NCBI RefSeq assembly: GCF_040801915.1
Contig: NZ_JBFMIA010000002.1
Coordinates: 248,001 to 312,000 of the forward strand
Source of the DNA: Jeotgalibacillus marinus
GTDB taxonomy: Bacteria; Bacillota; Bacilli; Bacillales; Jeotgalibacillaceae
Direction: 5' to 3'
DNA: 64,000 nt
Shown here: positions 36,554 to 45,618 of the stretch, piece after piece
Numbering within the stretch: position 1 is the first letter of the stretch
How the letters are laid out: each line of letters starts with the position of its first letter
Notes under the pieces: model-generated
The model's input: only the letters and a program-made list of their open reading frames with translations
What the model was told of the DNA's origin: nothing
Databases searched by the model: none
Program-made: the position numbers and the translations under genes

Positions 36554-37966
36554 GTGAATTTTATAAAACGTGCCTTATTAAGCGTGAAGGAAAGAAAAGG
36601 AAAAAGCTTCTTGCAAATCTTTATTTTCTCAGCCATTTTTGCGCTTGTATTATCTGGATTAGCGATTCAGAGTGCAGCCAAAAAATCGAGTGAATTAGCC
36701 AGAGAAACGCTAGGAGCAGATGTCACCCTTAGTGTCGATTACCAATCGATGATGAATGCAGATCAAAAAGGTGAAGATATAGAACCGATATATGGAGTAC
36801 CCGTATCAGAGGCGAAAAAAATTGCGTCTTTAGACTTTTTAAAGGGATACAATTTTTTCACAGAAGGATTTGCTGTAGCTGACGATTTTGAATTTATTTC
36901 ACCTGATGAAGAAGATGAAGAATCCGGCGGGGTTATGGCAGAAAGTATAGCTGGCGAAGAGTTTGCACAACCTGAAATAACTCTTAGTGGCGTGTTGGAT
37001 TCCAATTCATCTCCCTCATTTATAAATGGAGACGCTGTATTAGAAGAAGGAGAACCTATTACAGAAGAACACATGGACAAAAACGTAGTAATGATAGAGC
37101 AAAATCTTGCTGAATTAAACAATTTAGAAGTCGGAGATACACTGACTGTCGGAAGCACTTACGAAGAAAAAAGTTTGGAACTTGAAATCATCGGTATTTA
37201 TTCAACAACGGAGACATCACCATTTCCGGGTAGTCCAGTTTTAGATCCATATAACAGACTTTATGTTCCATACATAGTAGCCCCTGAGTTTGGTTTTGGT
37301 GAGCAAGAAAATGAGGAACCAGTGATTCAAAGCGCAGTTTACTACCTTCAAAAGCCATCTCAACTAGATGAGTTTTTAGAGGAAGCTGAAGCGACTGCTG
37401 ATTTAAATGATTTCTACTCGTTATCAGCTCATGACGAGGCTTATCAGACAATGACGGGACCGATTGAGAACGTTGCCTCAATCACTAACAATGTCGTGTA
37501 TCTAGTTGCCATTGCAGGCGCTATTATAATGGGGCTTATCGTTATGATGGCAATCCGAGAGCGAAAATACGAAATGGGTGTTTTACTTGCACTTGGTGAA
37601 CAAAAATGGAAGTTAATTGGTCAATTTGCCACAGAAATTTTAATCGTAGCCATACTAGCACTTGGAATTGCTTCTGTAGGTGGTCAAATGATCGCTGGGG
37701 CGATAGGAGACCAATTACTTGAGCAACAAATAACACAATCACAAGAACAACAAGAACAAGGAACAATGATGATAAGCGTGGGTGGTGGTTTTGGTGATGA
37801 GTCTGATAATGCCGAAGCAATTGATGAACTTCAAATCAACATTTCTCCACAAGACTTCGGAATAATGGCTGTCATTGGGATTATGATTGCTCTAATTTCA
37901 ACTTTGATTCCATCTCTTTCTGTGCTAAGACTTCAACCAAAAACAATACTCACAAAACAGGAATAG
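36554..37966 (+). CDS. MacB/FtsX-type ABC transporter permease
   Basis: 470 residues. One membrane segment near the N-terminus (about 20-42), a large acidic extracytoplasmic domain (about 43-310), then three membrane segments (about 315-465) with an acidic Gln-rich loop between them. This is the MacB-type mechanotransmission fold. GTG start with GGGGAGG upstream, and the ATPase follows 12 bp on. Likely role: peptide or envelope-stress export. Confidence 0.88.
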   Translation: MNFIKRALLSVKERKGKSFLQIFIFSAIFALVLSGLAIQSAAKKSSELARETLGADVTLSVDYQSMMNADQKGEDIEPIYGVPVSEAKKIASLDFLKGYNFFTEGFAVADDFEFISPDEEDEESGGVMAESIAGEEFAQPEITLSGVLDSNSSPSFINGDAVLEEGEPITEEHMDKNVVMIEQNLAELNNLEVGDTLTVGSTYEEKSLELEIIGIYSTTETSPFPGSPVLDPYNRLYVPYIVAPEFGFGEQENEEPVIQSAVYYLQKPSQLDEFLEEAEATADLNDFYSLSAHDEAYQTMTGPIENVASITNNVVYLVAIAGAIIMGLIVMMAIRERKYEMGVLLALGEQKWKLIGQFATEILIVAILALGIASVGGQMIAGAIGDQLLEQQITQSQEQQEQGTMMISVGGGFGDESDNAEAIDELQINISPQDFGIMAVIGIMIALISTLIPSLSVLRLQPKTILTKQE

Positions 37967-37978
37967 GAGGCTAAGTAG

Positions 37979-38662
37979 ATGAGTTTATTACAATTTAAAG
38001 ATGTAGGCTATTGGTATTCGAACGATCAGAAGCGTTCAACTATTTTCTCAAATGTGAACCTTGAGTTTGACAAAGGCAAATTTTATACCATCGTTGGTCC
38101 CTCTGGATCAGGTAAAACGACCTTTCTCTCTCTTGCGGGTGCCCTAGACATCCCTAAGGAAGGCATGATCCACTTTGATGGCCAAGATATCTCAACTATC
38201 GGCTACTCAACGTTTAGAAATCAGTATGTATCCATTGTCTTTCAATCATACAATCTATTGCCTTACATGACGGCACTTCAAAATATTTTGACAGCGATGG
38301 AAATCACAAAAGTAAAGAAAACAAACAAAAGAGAAATCGCCTTAGACATGTTACGAAAGGTTGGTATTTCACCAGAGCAAGCCAAACAAAAGGTCCTCAC
38401 GCTCAGTGGAGGTCAACAACAACGTATCGCGATTGCTCGAGCTCTTTGTTGTGAAACAGACCTGATCATAGCTGACGAACCAACTGGGAATTTAGATGAA
38501 GATACAGCTCGTGAAACTGTGAAGCTCTTTCAACATCTCGCTCACGAAGAGAATAAATGTATCATCGTCGTTACACACGATCACAGCATAGCTAAATGTT
38601 CAGATGTGACGCTAAGAATGTCAAAAGGGAATTTTGAAATTATTCACAACAAACAAACATAG
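37979..38662 (+). CDS. MacB/LolD-type ABC transporter ATP-binding protein
   Basis: 227 residues. Walker A is GPSGSGKTT (about residues 41-49), the signature is LSGGQQQR, Walker B is LIIADEPTGNLD and the switch His is in VTHDHSI. It partners the permease gene upstream and ends before a shared terminator. Confidence 0.93.
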   Translation: MSLLQFKDVGYWYSNDQKRSTIFSNVNLEFDKGKFYTIVGPSGSGKTTFLSLAGALDIPKEGMIHFDGQDISTIGYSTFRNQYVSIVFQSYNLLPYMTALQNILTAMEITKVKKTNKREIALDMLRKVGISPEQAKQKVLTLSGGQQQRIAIARALCCETDLIIADEPTGNLDEDTARETVKLFQHLAHEENKCIIVVTHDHSIAKCSDVTLRMSKGNFEIIHNKQT

Positions 38663-38710
38663 TTTCATATTCTTTTATATAAAAGATTTGCTAAGCCCTT
38701 ACGATGAAAG

Positions 38711-38755
38711 AAGTAGCGTGAACCCTAATTTATTTGGATTCACGCTACTTTTTTT
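38711..38755. terminator. bidirectional terminator
   Basis: AAGTAGCGTGAA(CC) and (GG)ATTCACGCTACTT pair, with seven T on the plus strand. It overlaps the last codons of the convergent metallophosphoesterase gene. Confidence 0.88.
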
Positions 38756-39752
38756 CATTTGTGAGTCGTAATAAATTGATCTCAGGGGGATTGAATACCC
38801 GAAAATTTAAAAATGGAAAAGACTCACTGCTGCCAAGTCCTGCACTTACATACTGTTGGATTTGTTGATATTCCCAAAGCCCTTTTACACGGTCTTGTGA
38901 AGGCAACAAACCGTTTCTTTCATTCCACGCCTCTGGAACAAAAAGGGCACCTAAAGAAGGGAGACGCATTTGTCCTCCGTGATAATGCCCCGCTATGATT
39001 AGGTCATAGTCTCTAAGCGTAAACTGAGAAGCGTCTTCGAAATAATCGATTTGAGCATCAGCGATTGGGTAATGGCTAAGTGCGACAAGCACATCATCCT
39101 CCCGCTCCATTAAGATAGTAAAATCTTGAAGGCGTTCGTTTTGATGTTCAATATATTGAGCATCAGATTCAATCAATAGTTGTTCTCTGCCATTAATATC
39201 TTGAAATCCATGTTCTGGATCCATAATAGAAAGATCAAAATTAACAAAATGCAGCTCGGCATCCCCTTTTTGTATCGTGTTTAGTGATTCCAGAAGCATA
39301 ACCCCTTGTTCTTCCATTCCCTTGACGAATTCACTTTTTTCAAGCACACCTTCTGCGCTCAGAATATAATTTTCAGGATCATTATTACCTGCCACATAAA
39401 GGGCATGTTCTTTGTTTTTGATCTCCCGTATCAATTTATAGAACGATTCATAATTTAAACTACTGGTATCATCTAATAGGTCGCCAGTGAAGACAATGGC
39501 ATCATATTGAAGCGAATTTATCGCTGCAATTAGTTGTTCTTGGTCGTCCCCAAATTCCTTTTCATGCAGATCCGTAATTTGTAGAATAGTAAAACCTTCA
39601 AAATCTTCTGGGAGTTGATTTATTCGAATATCCTGTTGTTCTATTATAATTCGATTGTTACTAAAATAACTAAAAACAACAGCAGCTAACATAATAACTA
39701 CAATTACAATGAAGAGGGTTATCACTGTTTTTTTCAATGTTGAGCGCCCCAT
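38745..39752 (-). CDS. membrane-anchored metallophosphoesterase
   Basis: 335 residues. A membrane anchor (about 8-29) is followed by a calcineurin-like phosphoesterase domain: ITDLHEKEF, FTGDLLDD, AGNNDPENY (Asn-Asn-Asp where most have GNHE) and GHYHGGQMR. The catalytic face should be outside the cell. Such proteins (YkuE-like) act on cell-wall or lipid phosphates. A single gene. Confidence 0.87.
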   Translation of the reverse strand: MGRSTLKKTVITLFIVIVVIMLAAVVFSYFSNNRIIIEQQDIRINQLPEDFEGFTILQITDLHEKEFGDDQEQLIAAINSLQYDAIVFTGDLLDDTSSLNYESFYKLIREIKNKEHALYVAGNNDPENYILSAEGVLEKSEFVKGMEEQGVMLLESLNTIQKGDAELHFVNFDLSIMDPEHGFQDINGREQLLIESDAQYIEHQNERLQDFTILMEREDDVLVALSHYPIADAQIDYFEDASQFTLRDYDLIIAGHYHGGQMRLPSLGALFVPEAWNERNGLLPSQDRVKGLWEYQQIQQYVSAGLGSSESFPFLNFRVFNPPEINLLRLTNEKK

Positions 39753-40013
39753 TTTCTCAAACTAATAATTTTTTGTGTGACCACGTCTGTTACGGGGAAT
39801 ATATAGTTGGAGTTACATGGAGAAAATGCCAAAGGTAACGGAATTCGGCACCGGCATATCGGTCCAAATAACGATCGACACATAAAAAGAAATGAGTAGC
39901 CGTTCGGAGCCATACTTCGCTCGCAACTGAACTCATTCCGCCTTGTCCATTCTTAAGATTTCTAGAAAATCTCATCTATTTGTATTAAAATCATCGTCAA
40001 TGAGAAATCCATT

Positions 40014-41201
40014 CTAAGGTAGAGCATGTTTCCTCGTTTTTCTCCACATCCATAACACTGGACGAAGAGGGAAGTAGAGAAAATGAAATTTAACGGGTAA
40101 AGGTAATGTTTTAACATCTTCTGGGTACGGATGAAGTGTACTTAAGATATGAAGGCTTTTTTGCTGAATTGACATCAGTGAAAATAAATGCTTTTTGTGA
40201 TATTTCGATACTTCTCCTGGAACAGGATAGGTATGTAAATTGATCATAATTTCCATATAAAAAATCGCTTGTTGTGCTAACTTTTGTGCACGCTTTGTTC
40301 TTAATAGCACCATCATTTCCCTCGTATAATGTACCTTTAGTAATTGTGTTGCTAATACAATACTCTGCCCACCTATATGCTGAATATAGTACTTTTTTAA
40401 TAATTGTTGTAGCGTAACCCAATCAAGGTCCATCTTCATCAGCTGCTTCATATCAACTAACCACCGAAGACGTGACCAGCCATGTCTGGCACCATGTGCA
40501 GCAAGAAAGAAAAAAAGGTCTTCCTTCCCTAGTAAATAAACAGAAGAACCGAATAGTGTGGATTTCTGCTTTCGCTCCCATAACTCTAAAAAGCTAGGCT
40601 CTTTACCTGGTCCGGGGCTCAATCGCCAATGCACCTCAACTTTGGTTCTTTTTTGTGGATGAAAATACGTCACATGGTGATGTCTCCATTTCCAATCATT
40701 AAGTACCGTCTGAATATAGTCATCCTTTTGATAACCCGCCTCTATAAGTAGATTTTCTGCTTTTAGCAGATCCTCGATAGGGATGAGAATATCTAAATCA
40801 TTTGCAGTTCTCAACGACAGATCACCGTACAATTCGTTTGCAAGTATTGGCCCCTTTAAACAAATCATACGAATCGATTGTTGTTCAAACAACTGATGGA
40901 TTTGCTCCATTTCCGCACTCATGTGAAGCATCTTAAAAGTATTTTGTTTATATTCACGTGATAAAGTATCCACAACAAATGATGGTATAAGCTTTTCATC
41001 CATTACTTTAACTTTTGATAAAAGAACAGGATAGACACGATGGTGCCTGGCTTGAGCGATAAATAAATTCCAATCAATCATTTCAACTAGATTAGGATTA
41101 ATACAATGCACAGCTTGATCAGTATCAGCTTTTAGCAGTTCTAGAATAAACTTTAATTCGTTGGATATTTTACTAGAATCAAGGCAAAATGTTTGTCCCA
41201 T
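40014..41201 (-). CDS. nucleotidyltransferase-family protein of the lasso cluster
   Basis: 395 residues of the NTP_transf_5-like type. The core motif is LANELYGDLSLRTANDLDILIP (G-x-x-x-R-x-x-x-D-x-D), giving metal-binding Asp residues, then VEVHWRLSPG. Genes of this type are common in paeninodin-like lasso clusters, where their role is not settled; tailoring the peptide with a nucleotide is possible. It lies 18 bp after the B2 protease, with AAGGGGAG upstream, and is the last gene of the unit. Confidence 0.82.
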   Translation of the reverse strand: MGQTFCLDSSKISNELKFILELLKADTDQAVHCINPNLVEMIDWNLFIAQARHHRVYPVLLSKVKVMDEKLIPSFVVDTLSREYKQNTFKMLHMSAEMEQIHQLFEQQSIRMICLKGPILANELYGDLSLRTANDLDILIPIEDLLKAENLLIEAGYQKDDYIQTVLNDWKWRHHHVTYFHPQKRTKVEVHWRLSPGPGKEPSFLELWERKQKSTLFGSSVYLLGKEDLFFFLAAHGARHGWSRLRWLVDMKQLMKMDLDWVTLQQLLKKYYIQHIGGQSIVLATQLLKVHYTREMMVLLRTKRAQKLAQQAIFYMEIMINLHTYPVPGEVSKYHKKHLFSLMSIQQKSLHILSTLHPYPEDVKTLPLPVKFHFLYFPLRPVLWMWRKTRKHALP

Positions 41202-41219
41202 TCTCTCCCCTTCTATCTA

Positions 41220-41666
41220 TTAAAGATTAATATATTTGGCGAATTTCCCCACAACAGTGAACCTTTCCTTTCCTTCAGAGCCCGTAATGTAATAAGAACC
41301 ACTCCGCAGCCATGCATGTGCTACTAGCTTCCCCTCATCATCTCTTCCCGTTCCTAGATAAAGGGTACTTTCAATGTTCCGTCTTTCTAACATTTTCATA
41401 GCAGCAATCGCCTTCACTAAACATTGACTTTCCCAGAATGTGTAACGACTCATGATATGAATGGTTTGAGATACACTGGCCAACTTCTTTCTGTTCGCTG
41501 GATTGACCCTAAACGTTGTTTCAGCCATATGTTCCCCTAAAAATGGAGCTACCCTGGAAAAAGGAATGGCCTTCGCTAATCGTGCTCTCGCTAAATAAAC
41601 ATAAGACTCTAATAACATCATTTTAACTTCTCTATTAAATGAGAAAAAAGCCTTAAACTTTCCCAT
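41220..41666 (-). CDS. lasB2: lasso peptide leader protease B2 (transglutaminase-like)
   Basis: 148 residues. The Cys nucleophile is in FWESQCLVKAIAAMKML (Cys82) and the His in VAHAWLRSG (His117), as in the papain-like B2 proteins of lasso pathways. It removes the leader from the precursor bound by B1. It is cytosolic and encoded downstream of the kinase and B1. Confidence 0.92.
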   Translation of the reverse strand: MGKFKAFFSFNREVKMMLLESYVYLARARLAKAIPFSRVAPFLGEHMAETTFRVNPANRKKLASVSQTIHIMSRYTFWESQCLVKAIAAMKMLERRNIESTLYLGTGRDDEGKLVAHAWLRSGSYYITGSEGKERFTVVGKFAKYINL

Positions 41667-41707
41667 AATACTTAACGTTCCTTTCTAGAAGAATTAGTAC
41701 TGATTTA

Positions 41708-42004
41708 TCAATGAGTCGTAACACGAATCAACTGTTCCTTCGCTAAGTGATCGAGGAAGCTTAATACGTGTTCTTCACATACACTAACTGCTACATCATA
41801 TATATTAGTTAACTCGGTAATGAGCTTATCAATTACAATCGGCTCTTTCATTCTTTCCCATATCACCCCGCCTATGTCACCCATGTTATAATATTTTCCA
41901 TTTTTAACACTAAGCATAACTTTTTCTCCATCCATATCACTTACTATGTTCCCAGGTTTTTGAGAGACTATATGATTTGTACTAAGCATTTGAGTATGAT
42001 TCAT
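41708..42004 (-). CDS. lasB1: lasso precursor-recognition protein B1 (PqqD-like)
   Basis: 98 residues, a PqqD/RRE fold. The segment MDGEKVMLSVKNGKYYNMGDIGGVIWERM is the beta-strand and helix region that binds leader peptides. It presents the precursor to the B2 protease. The ATG at 42004 has AAGGAGG 9 nt upstream and overlaps the end of the kinase gene by 23 bp, so the two are coupled. Confidence 0.92.
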   Translation of the reverse strand: MNHTQMLSTNHIVSQKPGNIVSDMDGEKVMLSVKNGKYYNMGDIGGVIWERMKEPIVIDKLITELTNIYDVAVSVCEEHVLSFLDHLAKEQLIRVTTH

Positions 42005-42923
42005 GTACAATTGCCTCCTTCTTAATGGTCGATAAGATTAAATCAGCTAATTCGTGCGCTGTAAATTCATCTTGTGGTCTTCTAAGTTGAAAAAGTTTGA
42101 TATGATTGATGATTTTTGAAGAAGTAGTAAAATGCCATTCCATTAAACCAAGTGGGTTAACAAAAAATGGTCGATAGGTGTGAGTAAACATTGTTTGAAA
42201 GCGTAGGAGATTATTGATTGGCTGGAGTTCAATACTTCCATAGTCCGTTTTTATTAATTCAAATACCCCTCCTAGTGGCATTGTATTTGAAGCAAATTGC
42301 GATTCAACCGGGACGGCAAATTTAGCTTCACGATCAATAATCGGTCGAAGCTTAGAAGACTCTATGCCGAATTGGTTCAAACTCTCGAGCCACAGCTTTT
42401 GTTGTGGATAAGCTGGTGTAACAATTGGAACACCAGATTCATTCAATGTTATTGGAATTACATCGTCACTCAGCAATTTATAGTCTTTCTTTAATAGCGC
42501 TGATGCAAGTGTGGACTTACCCGCTCCTGATTCACCGACGATGGCATAGGCTTTTTCGCCGATAGCAATTGCACTACCATGGAGAGGAAAAACAAACCTT
42601 TGCATTAATATTGCCCCCATACAGGTTCCTAAAATATAAAGACAGATTTTATCCTGTTTTGAAAATTCATGCGGTGATACATAAATTTCCGAGCCATTTT
42701 TTATAAGGAAGATAGCTACGTTCGGTATTTCGAACATAATAATATCCTTCTTTATATAAAAGTGTTTATTTTCTTCAAATCTACATAACCATAAATTATT
42801 AAGATCTTCTTTTCTAATGGTGACATCAATTTTGTTATGATCAAACGATAGTTCACGTAATCCACGAATTTTCACTTCACTTGAAATCGTTAAACCAAAT
42901 GCTTTATAAAAAGATAATCTCAC
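41982..42923 (-). CDS. lasso peptide kinase (HPr kinase-like)
   Basis: 313 residues. It has a P-loop GESGAGKST (residues 130-138), LHGSAIAI with His115, and LLSDDVIP with Asp153-154, as in HPr kinase/phosphorylase-like enzymes. In the paeninodin pathway such a kinase phosphorylates the C-terminal Ser of the precursor; both precursors here end in Asp-Ser. The GTG at 42923 has GGAGG upstream and is preferred to the longer reading to 42959. Confidence 0.9.
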   Translation of the reverse strand: MRLSFYKAFGLTISSEVKIRGLRELSFDHNKIDVTIRKEDLNNLWLCRFEENKHFYIKKDIIMFEIPNVAIFLIKNGSEIYVSPHEFSKQDKICLYILGTCMGAILMQRFVFPLHGSAIAIGEKAYAIVGESGAGKSTLASALLKKDYKLLSDDVIPITLNESGVPIVTPAYPQQKLWLESLNQFGIESSKLRPIIDREAKFAVPVESQFASNTMPLGGVFELIKTDYGSIELQPINNLLRFQTMFTHTYRPFFVNPLGLMEWHFTTSSKIINHIKLFQLRRPQDEFTAHELADLILSTIKKEAIVHESYSNA

Positions 42924-43005
42924 AGTTATTTCCTCCAAAATAAACATTATAAAATGCATGGCCTGAATGCTATTTGAGAAAAAAGAAAAACAATCTTTTT
43001 TGAAA

Positions 43006-43044
43006 GAGAAGCCTCCATACTTAAATAAATATACAGAGGCTCTG
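43006..43044 (-). terminator. hairpin after lasA1
   Basis: On the minus strand AGAGCCTC and GAGGCTTCT pair with a roughly 20-nt loop, then a T-rich stretch. Probably a partial terminator that makes lasA1 more abundant than the genes after it. Confidence 0.5.
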
Positions 43045-43099
43045 TAGTAGATAATTCAAATATTCTAAGTATAGTATCAAATATTAATGTTTAAATATG

Positions 43100-43213
43100 T
43101 TAACTATCCTCGCCGGGTTTACCGGGTCTCCAAGGCCAAGGCCACCGACCATCCATTGTCATTTGCACATTCAATAGCTCAACTTCTGGCTTTTTCCATT
43201 CTTTTTTCACCAT
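43100..43213 (-). CDS. lasso-type precursor peptide A1 with atypical Trp/Pro core
   Basis: 37 residues. The leader matches the paeninodin type: Trp6, Pro9, Leu14, Val16, and Thr19-Met20 at the expected cut site (Thr at -2). The predicted core DGRWPWPWRPGKPGEDS has no Asp or Glu at positions 7-9, which ring closure needs; the acids are at 1, 15 and 16. It ends in Asp-Ser, as expected for the kinase's target. GGGAGGTG lies 1-8 bp before the ATG. It follows a decayed copy of the lasC 5' end and precedes the kinase. Confidence 0.8.
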   Translation of the reverse strand: MVKKEWKKPEVELLNVQMTMDGRWPWPWRPGKPGEDS

Positions 43214-43294
43214 TTCACCTCCCTTCAAGCAATACCCTTAAAATATTTACATATTCTCACATCATCTTTTTAATGATTTTATGTTGAAAAGGCT

Positions 43295-43387
43295 ACTGAC
43301 CATTAGAAGGAAAATAGAGCAAAAGAACTCATCATCGCTTGACCATATTAAATACGATCGATTTTTAAGACCAGCGATTATATTCAT
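43295..43387 (-). pseudogene. relic of the lasC 5' end
   Basis: From an ATG at 43387 the minus strand aligns with the start of lasC (47731 downward): ATGA..., AATCGCTGGTCTTA, CGATCG, CAAGC-ATGATGAG and TTTCCTTC recur in order, with a 14-nt deletion that breaks the frame. Codons give MNIIAGLKN against MSAIAGLIN. It then degenerates. It sits the same distance from its promoter copy as lasC does from its own. Confidence 0.85.
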
Positions 43388-43405
43388 AAATATCATATGA
43401 AGAAT

Positions 43406-43526
43406 AGTTGTTCTTTCTAAAGAACAACTCAGGTAAAAAAAACGAATACCCCTGTTAACCATCACATTTAGTTCTTTATAAAGAATTTTATAGTTTGATT
43501 TTCACACTGATTTTCTCTCTTGTCAA
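43406..43526 (-). promoter_or_regulatory. promoter/operator region P2 of the lasA1 unit
   Basis: TTGACA (43526-43521) and GAAAAT (43503-43498) are 17 bp apart. A palindrome TTCTTTATAAAGAA (43485-43472) follows about 12 bp after the -10, and a second repeat with 11-bp arms AGTTGTTCTTT (43429-43406) lies further on. Sequence and layout copy P1 at 47758-47882. Leader length to lasA1 is about 280 nt. Confidence 0.8.
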
Positions 43527-43567
43527 TAGTATACAGAAAATTTAATATATTTTCCGTTTTGATATAT

Positions 43568-45364
43568 CTAAGGTGCTAATTCAACTTGTTTCCTTAATAA
43601 ATGGCTGAACGTTTTTCCTTTTTCTTGGGAAAGTTGATCAAAATGACCCTGTTGAATAACTCTCCCTCGGTCTAGTACAATGACTTGATCTGCATTTCTT
43701 ATTGTCGATAATCGATGAGCGATGACAACAATGGTCATCTTACCTTTCAACCGAGTAATCGCTTCTTGTATTCTCTCTTCACTGACTGTATCAAGCGCAC
43801 TTGTTGCTTCATCTAGCACAAGAATGGATGGTTTTCTTAAAATAGCTCGCGCCAGCACAATCCTTTGTCTCTCACCACCAGAAAGGCGAATTCCTCGATC
43901 ACCGATAATTGTATCTAACCCATGAGGAAGCTTACCAACAAACTCGGCTGCTGAAGCAAACACCAATGATTCCCAGAGCTGCTCATCACTTGCATCCGGT
44001 TCAACCAACGTTAAATTTTCTCTTATGGTTGTGTTAAAAAGAAAAGGTTCTTGAGGTACATAACTAATTGCACGCCTTAATGACAATAAATTTTCACTCG
44101 ATAAGGGAACACCATCAACCAAAACATCTCCTTTTTCAGGCTGATTCAACCCCATTAATAGGTCAATTAATGTACTTTTACCGGACCCAGATCGTCCAAC
44201 AAAAGCTGTCATTTTATAAGATGGAATAAGTATATTTATATTTTTTAATGTGCTTTCAGGTTCATTTTGATTATAGCGAAAAAAAACATTACGGCATTCA
44301 ATCTCATTTTGGAAAGAAATTGGTTCAATTTTTCTATTAACATTTATTTCAAGTTCTTCTGAATCCATACATTCATTTTGCAATGCTTTGACTTCTTTAA
44401 ATGAAGGAATAATGGCTGCAATTTGCTCTAGAGAAGCTTGAATTCCCGCCACCCTTGGCCAAAGGCGTGAAAAAATGACTATAATTAACATTAGTTGAGC
44501 AACTTGAGCGTTAAATAAATTAATTGAAGCATAGACAAAGATAGCAATAAATAAAGCCGAAGCAATTTTATAATATAATTGGGACGTTGATCTTAATTTC
44601 ATGTGTTCTACTTGTTCAGACTCCATATCTTTAGTTATCGTTTCGTACCATTCCAACCTTGAATGTTCCAGTGTATTGCTTTTTATATCTTTTATGCCAT
44701 TCATTTGATCTGTAATTCCTGCAATATAACTTTTTGATAAATTAATGTTTCGTTTTCCTAAGACGAACGAACGCTTTAAAAAAGTCCGATTAAAATACAT
44801 GAGTACAACTCCACAAAGCAAAACAAAAATAGTGATGGTAGGCGCAAGTAAAAATGCCAACACTATTTGGATAATTGTTGTAATAAAAGAAGACATAAAT
44901 TGCAAAACTGCCTGAGTTCCTGCACTCGCTCGCCCAATTACTGTAGTAAGAATATTAATAAGATCAGACTTCCTTTTTTCAACAAAAAAGCTCCAATTTG
45001 AATAAATCAGTTTTTTATATGTCTCCACTCGAATGTATCTTAAAAAACCTTGTTGAATAATCGAATTACGAATCGAGATTTTTCGTTGCAGTAAATTTTG
45101 ACTCACAACCAATAAAACAAAAGTACTCAATACAACTGGTAATCCTATTGAGACCGGAGTAGCCTTAAGAAAAGAAAACATTCCAATAAAGGGAATCCCA
45201 TCTACATTAAGATCGATAATCCCACTTATGCTGATCATCGGGATTAGAAGTAAAATAGCTACGCCTTCAAGTAATCCAATTAAGATCATGGCAGCAAGAT
45301 TTAGATAAAGAATCTTTCCCGCATAAGAATGGATTTGCTTTAAAAAAAAGACCACATCTTTCAT
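43568..45364 (-). CDS. lasD: lasso peptide ABC exporter
   Basis: 598 residues: six membrane segments in the first half (about 1-300), then an ATPase with Walker A GRSGSGKST, signature IRLSGGERQR, Walker B ILVLDEATSALD and switch His in IAHRLST. There is no N-terminal C39 peptidase domain, in line with leader removal by B2. It should export the mature peptide and give immunity. It lies downstream of lasA2, after a hairpin without a U-tract. Confidence 0.92.
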   Translation of the reverse strand: MKDVVFFLKQIHSYAGKILYLNLAAMILIGLLEGVAILLLIPMISISGIIDLNVDGIPFIGMFSFLKATPVSIGLPVVLSTFVLLVVSQNLLQRKISIRNSIIQQGFLRYIRVETYKKLIYSNWSFFVEKRKSDLINILTTVIGRASAGTQAVLQFMSSFITTIIQIVLAFLLAPTITIFVLLCGVVLMYFNRTFLKRSFVLGKRNINLSKSYIAGITDQMNGIKDIKSNTLEHSRLEWYETITKDMESEQVEHMKLRSTSQLYYKIASALFIAIFVYASINLFNAQVAQLMLIIVIFSRLWPRVAGIQASLEQIAAIIPSFKEVKALQNECMDSEELEINVNRKIEPISFQNEIECRNVFFRYNQNEPESTLKNINILIPSYKMTAFVGRSGSGKSTLIDLLMGLNQPEKGDVLVDGVPLSSENLLSLRRAISYVPQEPFLFNTTIRENLTLVEPDASDEQLWESLVFASAAEFVGKLPHGLDTIIGDRGIRLSGGERQRIVLARAILRKPSILVLDEATSALDTVSEERIQEAITRLKGKMTIVVIAHRLSTIRNADQVIVLDRGRVIQQGHFDQLSQEKGKTFSHLLRKQVELAP

Positions 45365-45556
45365 CTAACCCCCCCTAGGTAGTGCGTGTTTCCATCGTCT
45401 TTCTCACCTTCAACAATATCAGCATTTTGGTGGGTAGATTGTATTGGTAACACAATTACTTGATGTAATAATACGAGGCTAATGGTGGCGTTATTTTATC
45501 GAAACGTGTACAAAAATTTAGCGCAAAAAACGATATATATTCTCACCCACCTTTTT

Positions 45557-45592
45557 AATAGCCCTTTTACGACAAAAAGAAAAAGGGCTATT
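45557..45592. terminator. hairpin between lasA2 and the exporter
   Basis: AATAGCCCTTTT and AAAAGGGCTATT pair around GACAAAAAG-type loop sequence. On the minus strand no T-run follows, so it may stabilise the upstream RNA or attenuate rather than stop transcription. Confidence 0.5.
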
Positions 45593-45618
45593 TTCTTAAA
45601 TAAATTAATAGCTAGTTC

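Noticed and set aside
39790..39975. Minus-strand 61-codon frame before the metallophosphoesterase and lasso genes
   Set aside because: No ribosome site and odd composition (many Trp, Tyr, Arg); no sign of selection could be judged. Treated as non-coding.
43087..43287. Plus-strand 66-codon frame across lasA1
   Set aside because: It is antisense to lasA1, which has a leader, a core and a ribosome site matching the lasso family.
43262..43465. Minus-strand 67-codon frame as a separate small gene
   Set aside because: Its middle aligns with the start of lasC after a frameshift, so it is a relic and not a gene.
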